From: CBDTTM01 sp965363355
Lineage (GTDB): Bacteria; Bacillota; Negativicutes; Selenomonadales; Selenomonadaceae
Direction of reading: 5' to 3'
Assembly (NCBI GenBank): GCA_965363355.1
Contig: CBDTTM010000156.1
Span: 1 to 6,127 of the forward strand
DNA length: 6,127 nucleotides
Positions 1 through 5,676 of the stretch are shown one piece after another. The notes beneath the pieces are model-generated. The model saw only the letters and a list, made by a program, of their open reading frames with translations. It searched no databases and was not told where the DNA came from. The position numbers and the translations under genes were made by a program. Every line of letters begins with the position of its first letter. Within the stretch, counting starts at the first letter, position 1.

Positions 1-17
1 CGTGCATATTAAACCAT

Positions 18-45
18 TTGATAAAATTTTCCGTTATGATATAAT
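18..45 (+). promoter_or_regulatory. Sigma-A-type promoter of the Bax inhibitor-like gene
   Basis: TTGATA (18-23) and a perfect TATAAT (40-45) are separated by 16 bp, close to the housekeeping consensus. Transcription would start near position 52, leaving a short leader of about 35 nt before the ATG at 87. A second -10-like hexamer, TATGAT (35-40), overlaps but gives too short a spacer. No operator-like dyad is evident, so the gene is probably expressed constitutively. Confidence 0.7.
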
Positions 46-70
46 ATGGCATATTACAGTAAGCACTTTA

Positions 71-76
71 AAGGAG
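71..76 (+). promoter_or_regulatory. Ribosome binding site of the Bax inhibitor-like gene
   Basis: AAGGAG lies 10 nt before the ATG at 87, slightly long but acceptable spacing. It supports that ATG as the true start. Confidence 0.7.
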
Positions 77-86
77 TGATTTTATT

Positions 87-794
87 ATGGCAAATCCTAT
101 TATTTCAAGAGTTAAAGATATGTCTGCCTACGGCAGCGGTACAGCAACTTATGCGGGAGTCGCTGGCAAAAGCGTAGTCTTGGTCGGAATCGTGACCTTA
201 GCAGCAATCGCCACCTGGGTAGGCGGTTATGCCAGCCCTATAACCACAGGCGTAACTGCCATCATGGCTTTGATTGCCGCTATGGCAATCAGCTTCCGGC
301 CCGGCTGGGCAGCTTTTCTAGCACCATTGTATGCGATTTTAGAAGGCATGTGTCTTGCCTCTATCTCCGTTATGTTCAACCACGCATATCCTGGAATCGT
401 CATCAACGCAATGCTCTTAACCTTTAGTTTGGCAATCGGCACTGCCTTGATTTACGCCAAGGGTTATGTAAAGGTGGATGATGGATTCATCCGGGCTGTT
501 TCCATGGCTACCCTCGGGATTTTCTTGACCTACCTCTTGGAATTCATTTTGGGATTTTTCGGTATACGGATTCCAATGATCCACCAAAGCGGTCTGATTG
601 GGATCATCTTCAGCTTGGTCATTGTCGGCATTGCGACCTTCAATTTATTCATTGACTATGAACAAATCAATCAGAGCGTACGCCGCGGCATGCCCTCTGA
701 ATACGAATGGTTCTGTGCCTTTTCTTTACTGGTCACGTTGGTTTGGATGTATATTGAAATCCTTGACCTGCTCAGAAAACTTAGAGACGATTGA
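87..794 (+). CDS. Bax inhibitor-1/YccA-like integral membrane protein
   Basis: This is a 235-residue, very hydrophobic protein with about seven membrane segments (roughly 29-46, 53-70, 75-95, 105-124, 137-159, 168-190 and 206-229). The N-terminal NPIISR and the C-terminal stretch EWFCAFSLLVTLVWMYIEIL resemble the bacterial Bax-inhibitor-1 branch usually described as YccA/BI-1 family (COG4760-like) more than E. coli YccA itself. The family includes B. subtilis YetJ, a pH-sensitive calcium leak whose sensor is a pair of aspartates near the last two helices. Candidate counterparts here are D190 (in LFIDYEQI) and E223 or D227 in the last helix, but this pairing is my inference. The length fits the family. 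The gene is monocistronic: it has its own promoter and RBS and is followed by a hairpin facing the convergent sugar operon. No link to that operon is suggested. Family assignment is fairly sure; the cellular role is unknown. Confidence 0.88.
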   Translation: MANPIISRVKDMSAYGSGTATYAGVAGKSVVLVGIVTLAAIATWVGGYASPITTGVTAIMALIAAMAISFRPGWAAFLAPLYAILEGMCLASISVMFNHAYPGIVINAMLLTFSLAIGTALIYAKGYVKVDDGFIRAVSMATLGIFLTYLLEFILGFFGIRIPMIHQSGLIGIIFSLVIVGIATFNLFIDYEQINQSVRRGMPSEYEWFCAFSLLVTLVWMYIEILDLLRKLRDD

Positions 795-812
795 TTTTCC
801 GCATATTAATAC

Positions 813-854
813 AGCAAACGGGGTACAGATATAAAAATCTGTACCCCGTTTGCT
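813..854. terminator. Perfect 18-bp hairpin between convergent genes, probable bidirectional terminator
   Basis: Arms 813-830 and 837-854 are perfectly complementary over 18 bp around the 6-nt loop ATAAAA. It sits 18 nt after the stop of the Bax inhibitor-like gene and 27 nt after the stop of the beta-glucosidase gene on the other strand. On the plus strand only a short T run (CGTTTGCTTT) overlaps and follows the 3' arm. On the minus strand the sequence after the stem is AT-rich but has no T tract. Termination is therefore inferred from position and stem strength rather than from a textbook U-tail. Confidence 0.7.
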
Positions 855-881
855 TTGCCAACCTCAAAATTATGTCAAACT

Positions 882-2318
882 TTACAAATTAGTTAAAGTT
901 TCTCCATTGCTGCCAATAACCTGCTTATACCAGGCAAATGACTTTTTCTTTTCTCTGGCAAGCGTTCCCTTGCCTTCATTATCTTTGTCGACATAAATAA
1001 ATCCATAGCGTTTTTCCATTTCGCCCGTCCCCGCTGAGACAAGATCGATTGGCCCCCATGGGCAATACCCCCATAAATCCACGCCATCGATATCAATTGC
1101 TTTTTTCATTTGCTCGATATGTGCCGCAAAATAGGAAATGCGTTCATCATCACATATGACACCATCGCTGCCCGTCTTCTCATTGAGCCCAATTCCATTT
1201 TCTACGACCATCAATGGCAATTCATAGCGCTCACTTAAGGTCGAAAGCGCATACCGCAGTCCCACTGGATCAATCTGCCAACCCCATTCTGATTGCTCAA
1301 GATATGGATTTTCCACTGCTGTCGCAAAGCCACCGCCAACCGAAATCATTTTGCTTTCATCGGCAGAAACCGCATAACTCATATAGTAGCTAAAAGCGAG
1401 ATAATCTACTTTGCCTTTGGCAATGATAGAAAGATCTTCCTCTTCCATCGCTATTTTATACCCTTTATTTTCCCATTCTTTAAGTGCATACGCCGGATAA
1501 TGCCCCCGGCATTGTACATCGCCAAAAAAGTAACGCTTGTGCATTTCCTCAATCTGCTTGAGCTGATCTTTCGGATCACAGCTGAAAGGATATACCGGCT
1601 GAAATGACAGCATCGCTCCGATCTTACACTCTGGATTGATTTCATGCCCTTTTTGGACAGCCAGTGCCGATGCAACAAACTGATGGTGCGCTACTTGGTA
1701 AAGGACTGCGAGCTTATCTTCGCCCGGCTCATACAAAATACCGGAGTTCGTAAATGCAGTAAATGGCACATCGAGCTCACTTTGATTGTTTATCTCATTG
1801 AATGTCATCCAATATTTTACTTTGTTTTTATAACGCTCAAATACCGTTTGGGCAAACCGGACAAAAAAGTCGATCATCTTGCGATTGCGCCAAGCACCAT
1901 ACTCTGTAACCAAATGATAAGGAAGTTCAAAATGCGATAAGGTAACCACTGGTTCCATGCCGTTTTTATGCATCTCATCGAAAAGATCATCATAAAACTG
2001 CAATCCGGCTTCATTTGGCTCATTTTCATCGCCCTTCGGGAAAATCCGTGTCCAGGCAATGCTCGTACGGAAGCACTTAAATCCCATTTCCCCGAACAAA
2101 GCCAAGTCTTCTTTATAATGATGATAAAAGTCAATGCCCTCGTGGTTCGGATAATTGAGCCCCGGCTTTACACCATCCGTAATTTGACGCGCTACCCCAT
2201 GGCGGCCTGCCGTCATTACATCAGCTACACTTACACCCTTGCCGCCTTCTTGCCAGCCGCCTTCAAGCTGATGCGCCGCCACTGCGCCGCCCCACAGAAA
2301 ATTCTTAGGAAATCCCAT
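882..2318 (-). CDS. bglA: 6-phospho-beta-glucosidase, glycoside hydrolase family 1
   Basis: This cytoplasmic enzyme hydrolyses 6-phosphorylated beta-glucosides delivered by the adjacent PTS, giving glucose-6-phosphate and glucose or an aglycone. The 478 residues cover a full GH1 barrel. The N-terminal signature is FLWGGAVAAHQLEGGW (7-22). The acid/base is E175 in TFNEIN and the nucleophile is E373 in VVENGIG. The phosphate-binding loop SAGTGEMEKRYG (428-439) offers S428, K436 and Y438, which mark phospho-glycosidases rather than plain beta-glucosidases. WGWQIDPVGLR (345-355) is also typical. The sequence is very close to E. coli BglA as I recall it, with similar length and long shared runs such as VKYWMTFNEINNQ. 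The start is supported by GAGGGG (2326-2331) 7 nt upstream. It is the last gene of the operon, 15 nt after the IIA stop. No key residue is missing. The exact aglycone preference cannot be read from sequence. Confidence 0.95.
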   Translation of the reverse strand: MGFPKNFLWGGAVAAHQLEGGWQEGGKGVSVADVMTAGRHGVARQITDGVKPGLNYPNHEGIDFYHHYKEDLALFGEMGFKCFRTSIAWTRIFPKGDENEPNEAGLQFYDDLFDEMHKNGMEPVVTLSHFELPYHLVTEYGAWRNRKMIDFFVRFAQTVFERYKNKVKYWMTFNEINNQSELDVPFTAFTNSGILYEPGEDKLAVLYQVAHHQFVASALAVQKGHEINPECKIGAMLSFQPVYPFSCDPKDQLKQIEEMHKRYFFGDVQCRGHYPAYALKEWENKGYKIAMEEEDLSIIAKGKVDYLAFSYYMSYAVSADESKMISVGGGFATAVENPYLEQSEWGWQIDPVGLRYALSTLSERYELPLMVVENGIGLNEKTGSDGVICDDERISYFAAHIEQMKKAIDIDGVDLWGYCPWGPIDLVSAGTGEMEKRYGFIYVDKDNEGKGTLAREKKKSFAWYKQVIGSNGETLTNL

Positions 2319-2333
2319 ATGCTCGCCCCTCGT

Positions 2334-2663
2334 TCATTGTATAGCTGCCCTCAGGCTCTTAAAATTTTTATATACATCCATGAATTCCAAGGCAATGATT
2401 TTAAATGCCTCAGCGCTCATCAACTGATCTTCCGCATGAAGAATCAATAGATTCAAGCCTTCGCTTTCACCAGAAGCTTCTTTTTGCAAAAGATCTGTAT
2501 GCGCATGATGCCCTTCGCAAAAAACTTCGTCGCCTTCTTCAATGAGTTTGTCCGCTTCTTCAAAATCGCCTGATTTGGCTTTTTGTATTGCTTCAATATA
2601 ACAACTACGCGCAGATCCAACTGCCGATATGATTTGAAATGCTGCTAATTCTAGACCTTCCAT
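2334..2663 (-). CDS. celC: PTS lactose/cellobiose-family IIA component
   Basis: This soluble phosphocarrier takes phosphate from HPr and passes it to the neighbouring IIB. At 109 residues it has the usual length of the Lac-family IIA three-helix-bundle proteins, which act as trimers. The motif LLILHAEDQLMSA places the phosphorylated histidine at H76. D79 corresponds to the conserved aspartate that coordinates the trimer metal in lactococcal LacF. The family's HHA(Q/H)T segment is present at H52-H53-A54-H55-T56. The ATG at 2663 is preceded by AAGGGTGG (2673-2680) with 9 nt spacing. It lies 21 nt downstream of the IIB stop and 15 nt upstream of the glucosidase start, consistent with one transcript. 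The symbol follows the cel/chb naming for IIA; lacF-, licA- and chbA-like are equivalent descriptions. The substrate is inferred only from the GH1 partner. Confidence 0.93.
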   Translation of the reverse strand: MEGLELAAFQIISAVGSARSCYIEAIQKAKSGDFEEADKLIEEGDEVFCEGHHAHTDLLQKEASGESEGLNLLILHAEDQLMSAEAFKIIALEFMDVYKNFKSLRAAIQ

Positions 2664-2684
2664 ATTAAATGTCCACCCTTCTTA

Positions 2685-2987
2685 TCAATCGCCCATATGA
2701 GCTTTCGCAAATTCCAATACGCCCTTGCCATCCATCCTGCCATAAAGCTTCATATCAATAGGCTCAACCGGGATTCCCGGACATTGCTCCTTGATTTTAT
2801 TTTGGGCAAAACGCACTTGTGGCCCCAATAAAATAATATCGGCACCAGCTGCCTGCTTTGTTGCTTGCGAAGTTGGAAAAGCTTCTATATCACAGGCATA
2901 ATCCATTTTCCCTGCTTCTTCCTGCATTTTTTTGACCAACATGCTCGTAGACATTCCGGCTGCACACAACAATACAATTTTTCTCAT
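2685..2987 (-). CDS. celA: PTS lactose/cellobiose-family IIB component
   Basis: This small cytoplasmic IIB protein of 100 residues receives phosphate from IIA and phosphorylates the sugar held by IIC. The N-terminal LLCAAGMSTSMLV carries the phospho-cysteine C8 in the typical P-loop-like CxxGMSTS turn. ILLGPQVRF (52-60) and the C-terminal IDMKLYGRMDG segment are family landmarks. Free-standing IIB of this size is characteristic of cellobiose/chitobiose systems (E. coli ChbB, B. subtilis LicB), whereas lactose systems usually fuse IIB to IIC. The start at 2987 has AAGGGG (2997-3002) 9 nt upstream. There is a 51-nt gap after IIC, the largest within the operon. A weak AT-rich stem (3000-3012) overlaps this ribosome binding site. 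Confidence 0.94.
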   Translation of the reverse strand: MRKIVLLCAAGMSTSMLVKKMQEEAGKMDYACDIEAFPTSQATKQAAGADIILLGPQVRFAQNKIKEQCPGIPVEPIDMKLYGRMDGKGVLEFAKAHMGD

Positions 2988-2996
2988 GATACTTAT

Positions 2997-3012
2997 CCCC
3001 TTTACGATAAAG
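2997..3012 (-). promoter_or_regulatory. Ribosome binding site of IIB, overlapped by a small stem
   Basis: On the coding strand CTTTA-TCG-TAAAG can form a 5-bp stem (3000-3012) whose 3' arm supplies the first four bases of the AAAGGGG ribosome binding site. The stem is AT-rich and has a 3-nt loop, so it would be weak. Any effect on translation is speculative. Confidence 0.3.
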
Positions 3013-3038
3013 TCCTCAAATTTTATTGCTCACTTGCT

Positions 3039-4394
3039 TTAAATCCTTACTGTTGTCCCGTTATGCTGATTTTGCTCATCTTTTTCCTTTGGCACTGCAG
3101 CAGAGACTTCTTCTTTATAATAAATATTATCCTGAAGTTTCATAAACGGATAATAAACAACAGCCGACATTGCTACGATCACAACCTGCACCACCGCACC
3201 TTGCCAACCCGCCAGCAAGAAACCAGCGATAATGGCTGGTGTCGTCCAAGGAACTTGAACGGCGCTGAAAGGTGCCATAAAGCCTATAGAAATCGCTGTA
3301 TATGTCATAATCAAAGCCAGGATTGGAACGCCGATGAACGGTACGATGAAATATGGGTTGAATACAATCGGCAAACCAAATATAATCGGCTCATTGATAT
3401 TGAACAGCCCCGGAATGAATGCGAGCTTTGAAATCGATTTGAGCTGTGCGGATCTCGCCGCAAAAAAAGCCGCGATCAAAAAGCCCAAAGTCGCTCCACA
3501 GCCGCCACTCTTGATAAAAACGTCGGTGACCTGTACTGTTATGATCTTAGCCTGCGAATTGCCTAATAGCTGCACGCCGGCATCGAGCAAATGCTGGTTG
3601 TCGAGTGCATTCGCCGTCAAAATCGGATTCATGACACCGCCGACGATATTCGGTCCATGGATTCCAGCCCAAAACAAAACGCTTTGTATCCCTGCAATAA
3701 TAATGCCGCCGACTAATGTATCCGACAGATTTTGCAGCGGTGTTTGAAGGATTTTAAAAATGATTTCAGGAAACGTCAATTGGGCAAAAACATCACAAAG
3801 CAAGTAGATTGCTGCGGCAAAAACAAAGATGATGAAGCCCGGAACCAATGCTGCAAAAGCTTTGGCTACCCCTTCTGGTACGCCTGCCGGCATTTTTATG
3901 CCAATCTTGTTTTTTTCACAATAACAAAAAATCCAAGACACCAAAAGGCTCATCAAAATCGCCGTGATTACGCCATTGCCACCAGCCCAGGACTTAGGAA
4001 TCACGCCGCTGACAATCTCCCCGCTTTTCGCAATTACCGATCCCTTCGTCACGATTAAAAACGCTGCCAAAGACAACAATGCCGCAGTAATCGCATCACA
4101 ATTTTCTGCCTCACAGTATTTATATGTAATTCCTAAAACAGATAAAATAGCTAAAACACCAAAAGTAGAACCTGCCACCTGATTGAGTGGTGCAGCCCAG
4201 TTACTGCCAAGCTGTGCTGCCATGAAATCACCATAGCCGGCAATCGGCAGATTTGCTACCAATAAAAATACCGACCCAACGAGTGTCAACGGCAAAGTGA
4301 GAATGAACCCATCTTTAAGCGCTGTTACCGCTCTTATTTCAGCGAAACGCACCATATATTCAAGAAATTTGTCGAAAATCTCCTGTCTGTTCAT
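3039..4394 (-). CDS. celB: PTS lactose/cellobiose-family IIC membrane transporter
   Basis: This is the membrane channel that binds the disaccharide outside, moves it across and presents it for phosphorylation by IIB. At 451 residues it matches the length of Lac-family IIC proteins. It is strongly hydrophobic with about ten membrane segments, including roughly 29-49, 75-92, 101-117, 141-160, 182-205, 226-244, 299-313, 345-369 and 385-415. Key motifs are FWAGIHGPN (241-249), SGGCGATLGF (296-305) and NINEPIIFGLPIVFNP (332-347). By comparison with the crystallised B. cereus chitobiose IIC, H246 and E335 are the likely sugar-contacting residues. The hydrophilic C-terminal tail (about 426-451) is cytoplasmic. 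The start at 4394 is supported by AAAGGAG 8 nt upstream. It is the first gene of the operon, behind a roughly 220-nt leader. Cellobiose-type specificity is inferred from the glucosidase partner; chitobiose or an aryl-glucoside remains possible. Confidence 0.95.
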   Translation of the reverse strand: MNRQEIFDKFLEYMVRFAEIRAVTALKDGFILTLPLTLVGSVFLLVANLPIAGYGDFMAAQLGSNWAAPLNQVAGSTFGVLAILSVLGITYKYCEAENCDAITAALLSLAAFLIVTKGSVIAKSGEIVSGVIPKSWAGGNGVITAILMSLLVSWIFCYCEKNKIGIKMPAGVPEGVAKAFAALVPGFIIFVFAAAIYLLCDVFAQLTFPEIIFKILQTPLQNLSDTLVGGIIIAGIQSVLFWAGIHGPNIVGGVMNPILTANALDNQHLLDAGVQLLGNSQAKIITVQVTDVFIKSGGCGATLGFLIAAFFAARSAQLKSISKLAFIPGLFNINEPIIFGLPIVFNPYFIVPFIGVPILALIMTYTAISIGFMAPFSAVQVPWTTPAIIAGFLLAGWQGAVVQVVIVAMSAVVYYPFMKLQDNIYYKEEVSAAVPKEKDEQNQHNGTTVRI

Positions 4395-4402
4395 CTTTTT
4401 CG

Positions 4403-4409
4403 CTCCTTT
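4403..4409 (-). promoter_or_regulatory. Ribosome binding site of PTS IIC
   Basis: AAAGGAG on the minus strand, 8 nt before the ATG at 4394, is near-ideal and fixes the IIC start. A leader stem-loop ends only 4 nt upstream of it. Confidence 0.8.
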
Positions 4410-4413
4410 GTCT

Positions 4414-4440
4414 GCAGAGATGGCCTTCAGCCTTATCTGC
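4414..4440 (-). promoter_or_regulatory. Leader stem-loop just upstream of the IIC ribosome binding site
   Basis: In the leader RNA, arms 4440-4430 (GCAGATAAGGC) and 4424-4414 (GCCATCTCTGC) pair at 9 of 11 positions around a UGAAG loop, with two single mismatches. It is not followed by a U tract, so it is not a terminator. It might affect ribosome access or act as a processing or stability element for the PTS mRNA. It does not resemble the RAT antiterminator used by BglG/LicT proteins that I know. Function is inferred only. Confidence 0.45.
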
Positions 4441-4520
4441 CATAAAGAATTTTAACGTCCTTACAAAATTCATTTTTCATAAAATTTTCTCAAAATTAAA
4501 ATTTTTCATATCGTAAGAGC

Positions 4521-4534
4521 AAAAAACGTTTGCA
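4521..4534 (-). promoter_or_regulatory. Weak cre-like (CcpA) half site in the leader
   Basis: On the minus strand TGCAAACGTTTTTT matches the first half of the catabolite-responsive consensus (TGNAANCG) exactly but lacks the final CA. It lies about 80 bp downstream of the predicted start, a position where CcpA can act as a roadblock. The match is partial and could be chance in AT-rich DNA. Confidence 0.25.
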
Positions 4535-4622
4535 GCCTCGCCTCCTTTTATACGATTCCATCTTGCTTTAGCCGATAAAAACTTCGACTTTTTCCGTTAA
4601 ACAACAAACCTATTGCTTTTTT

Positions 4623-4651
4623 ACTATAACATGGAAAAAAATCTCAATCAA
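4623..4651 (-). promoter_or_regulatory. Promoter of the PTS/beta-glucosidase operon
   Basis: On the minus strand TTGATT (4646-4651) and TATAGT (4623-4628) are separated by 17 bp, and a TG one base before the -10 (ATGTTATAGT) makes it an extended -10 promoter. Transcription would begin near 4616-4617. This is the best promoter in the intergenic region and drives IIC, IIB, IIA and the glucosidase. Confidence 0.7.
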
Positions 4652-4665
4652 TACATAAACGCTTC

Positions 4666-4694
4666 TTCGGAATAACGTTTCACAAATATTCGAA
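4666..4694 (-). promoter_or_regulatory. Candidate operator: imperfect inverted repeat upstream of the -35
   Basis: TTCGAATA (4694-4687) and TATTCCGAA (4674-4666) on the minus strand form an inverted repeat with one extra base in one arm and a 12-bp centre. It sits 15 bp upstream of the -35 and about 50-78 bp upstream of the predicted start, as an activator site would. The adjacent RpiR-family protein is the natural candidate ligand, by inference only. Confidence 0.35.
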
Positions 4695-4704
4695 AAACAA
4701 TAAA

Positions 4705-4729
4705 AAAAGCGGAACAATATTCCGCTTTT
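4705..4729 (-). terminator. Intrinsic terminator of the RpiR regulator gene
   Basis: On the minus strand a 10-bp stem (AAAAGCGGAA / TTCCGCTTTT) with a 5-nt loop runs straight into a T tract (TTTTTTTAT). It starts 15 nt after the regulator's stop codon. This is a textbook intrinsic terminator, and it makes the regulator a transcript separate from the downstream PTS operon. Confidence 0.9.
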
Positions 4730-4743
4730 CATTAAAATCACCT

Positions 4744-5610
4744 TTACCAAAGGCGCCATTTATCGCTTAAACGGCCAAAAATATTTTCAAAACAATCATA
4801 GATGTTTTCGACCTGTTCGTAATGCTTCGACAAAAGCAAACCAAAAAGGACATCTTGGTAATAGCGAACGCCGGCACTGAAGATAAGCCCCCCCATGTCG
4901 AGAAACTCTTCCGTATTTGCCACATACAAAAACTCATCGCATAACTTCACCAGCGTCGAGTCTTTTGCCGGCGTCAGTAAAATCATCTGGACCTTTTTCT
5001 TTTTCAAGATTTTTGCAATATCGATCAAACGCTTGTTTTCACCAGTGCGGCTCAAAAGTATCGCAACATGTGTTTTGGGCTCTGAAGTCAAAGCCTGCAT
5101 ATATTGACTGTTCGCGGCTGGATTGACGACCACAGTTTTTCCAATCTGCAAAAAATTATAGCTCGTCATTTGGGCAATGTAGAGATTCTCGTCAAATGCG
5201 TATAAATCAATCTGCCTTGCTTGGTCAAGCCACAAAGAAACTCGTACAAGCTGTGCCATATCCATCTCATTTTTCGTCTCTTCAATGGCTTCAATTTCTA
5301 AAGCCGCCATTTTTTTTACGATGGAGCGAGCCGTATCCTGATTCGTAATTGGCCTTTCCCCTTGCGTTTTTTCAAACTCCAAAGTGCGATTGGCTTCACT
5401 GGTAAACTTTATCTTAAACTCAGTATAACCTTTAAGTCCCAGTTTTTTACAAAGCCTAAAAATTGCCGCTGGGCTTGTAAATGTTTTTTCAGCCAATTCA
5501 CGAATCGATAAATCAACAACGGATCGTGGATTCTCCAAAATATATTGGATAATCGATTGCTCCGTCAACGAAAAATTTTTTGTTTCACGCATAGCTTTCA
5601 ATAAGCGCAT
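4744..5610 (-). CDS. RpiR-family transcriptional regulator (HTH plus SIS domain)
   Basis: This is a 288-residue DNA-binding regulator of sugar metabolism and the likely controller of the adjacent beta-glucoside PTS operon. Residues 1-75 form the RpiR-type N-terminal domain, with the helix-turn-helix in LSIRELAEKTFTSPAAIFRL (34-53) followed by CKKLGLKGYTEFK. Residues about 125-255 form a SIS domain, which in this family usually senses a phosphosugar. The pocket is divergent: the usual glycine-rich turn after the first strand reads YAFDENL (137-143), and the SxSGxT loop reads SRTGEN (187-192). I chose the ATG at 5610 because AAAGGGG (5619-5625) lies 8 nt upstream. A longer frame from a TTG at 5634 would place that RBS inside the gene. 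It has its own terminator and lies on the same strand as its presumed target. Activator or repressor role is unresolved. Confidence 0.9.
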   Translation of the reverse strand: MRLLKAMRETKNFSLTEQSIIQYILENPRSVVDLSIRELAEKTFTSPAAIFRLCKKLGLKGYTEFKIKFTSEANRTLEFEKTQGERPITNQDTARSIVKKMAALEIEAIEETKNEMDMAQLVRVSLWLDQARQIDLYAFDENLYIAQMTSYNFLQIGKTVVVNPAANSQYMQALTSEPKTHVAILLSRTGENKRLIDIAKILKKKKVQMILLTPAKDSTLVKLCDEFLYVANTEEFLDMGGLIFSAGVRYYQDVLFGLLLSKHYEQVENIYDCFENIFGRLSDKWRLW

Positions 5611-5618
5611 GGAATTAG

Positions 5619-5625
5619 CCCCTTT
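5619..5625 (-). promoter_or_regulatory. Ribosome binding site that decides the regulator start
   Basis: AAAGGGG on the minus strand, 8 nt before the ATG at 5610, favours that start over the in-frame TTG at 5634. Confidence 0.75.
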
Positions 5626-5650
5626 ATATAGCAAATACTTGTCTAAAATA

Positions 5651-5676
5651 AGAATTTAATACAACTTTTAAATTCT
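5651..5676. promoter_or_regulatory. Perfect inverted repeat upstream of the regulator gene, candidate autoregulatory operator
   Basis: AGAATTTAA (5651-5659) and TTAAATTCT (5668-5676) are perfect 9-bp arms around an 8-bp centre, 40-65 bp upstream of the regulator's ATG. This size and symmetry suit a dimeric regulator. It shares little with the repeat upstream of the PTS promoter, which weakens the idea that one protein binds both. The region is AT-rich, so chance is possible. Confidence 0.35.

Larger units (their letters stand above)
4395..4616 (-). promoter_or_regulatory. Long AT-rich 5' leader of the PTS operon
   Basis: From the predicted start near 4616 to the IIC ATG is about 222 nt, unusually long for a simple operon. 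The leader contains an orphan strong Shine-Dalgarno-like sequence, AAAAGGAGG (4541-4549), with no start codon in range. It also contains a direct repeat TATGAAAAAT (4501-4510 and 4472-4481), two tiny frames of 10 and 15 codons (4509-4477 and 4480-4433) overlapping as ATGA, and the stem-loop at 4414-4440. No internal intrinsic terminator and no known riboswitch class were recognised. Confidence 0.5.

Noticed and set aside
1293..1940. Open frames on the plus strand opposite the beta-glucosidase gene
   Set aside because: They are antisense to a well-conserved GH1 gene, lack ribosome binding sites and show no recognisable protein motifs.
2865..3747. Plus-strand open frames opposite IIB and IIC
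   Set aside because: Compositional shadows of conserved PTS genes, with no translation signals.
4433..4509. The two tiny leader frames as real genes
   Set aside because: Neither has a convincing ribosome binding site, and the shared MKN start comes from the TATGAAAAAT direct repeat. They are kept as an observation only.
4581..4597. AAAAA-N7-TTTTT inverted repeat in the leader as an operator or terminator
   Set aside because: Only A/T homopolymer arms with no GC stem, which is expected by chance in such AT-rich DNA.
4395..4743. BglG/LicT-type RAT antiterminator or a known riboswitch
   Set aside because: No hairpin followed by a U tract lies between the operon promoter and IIC, no antiterminator gene is in the window, and no familiar riboswitch core was seen.
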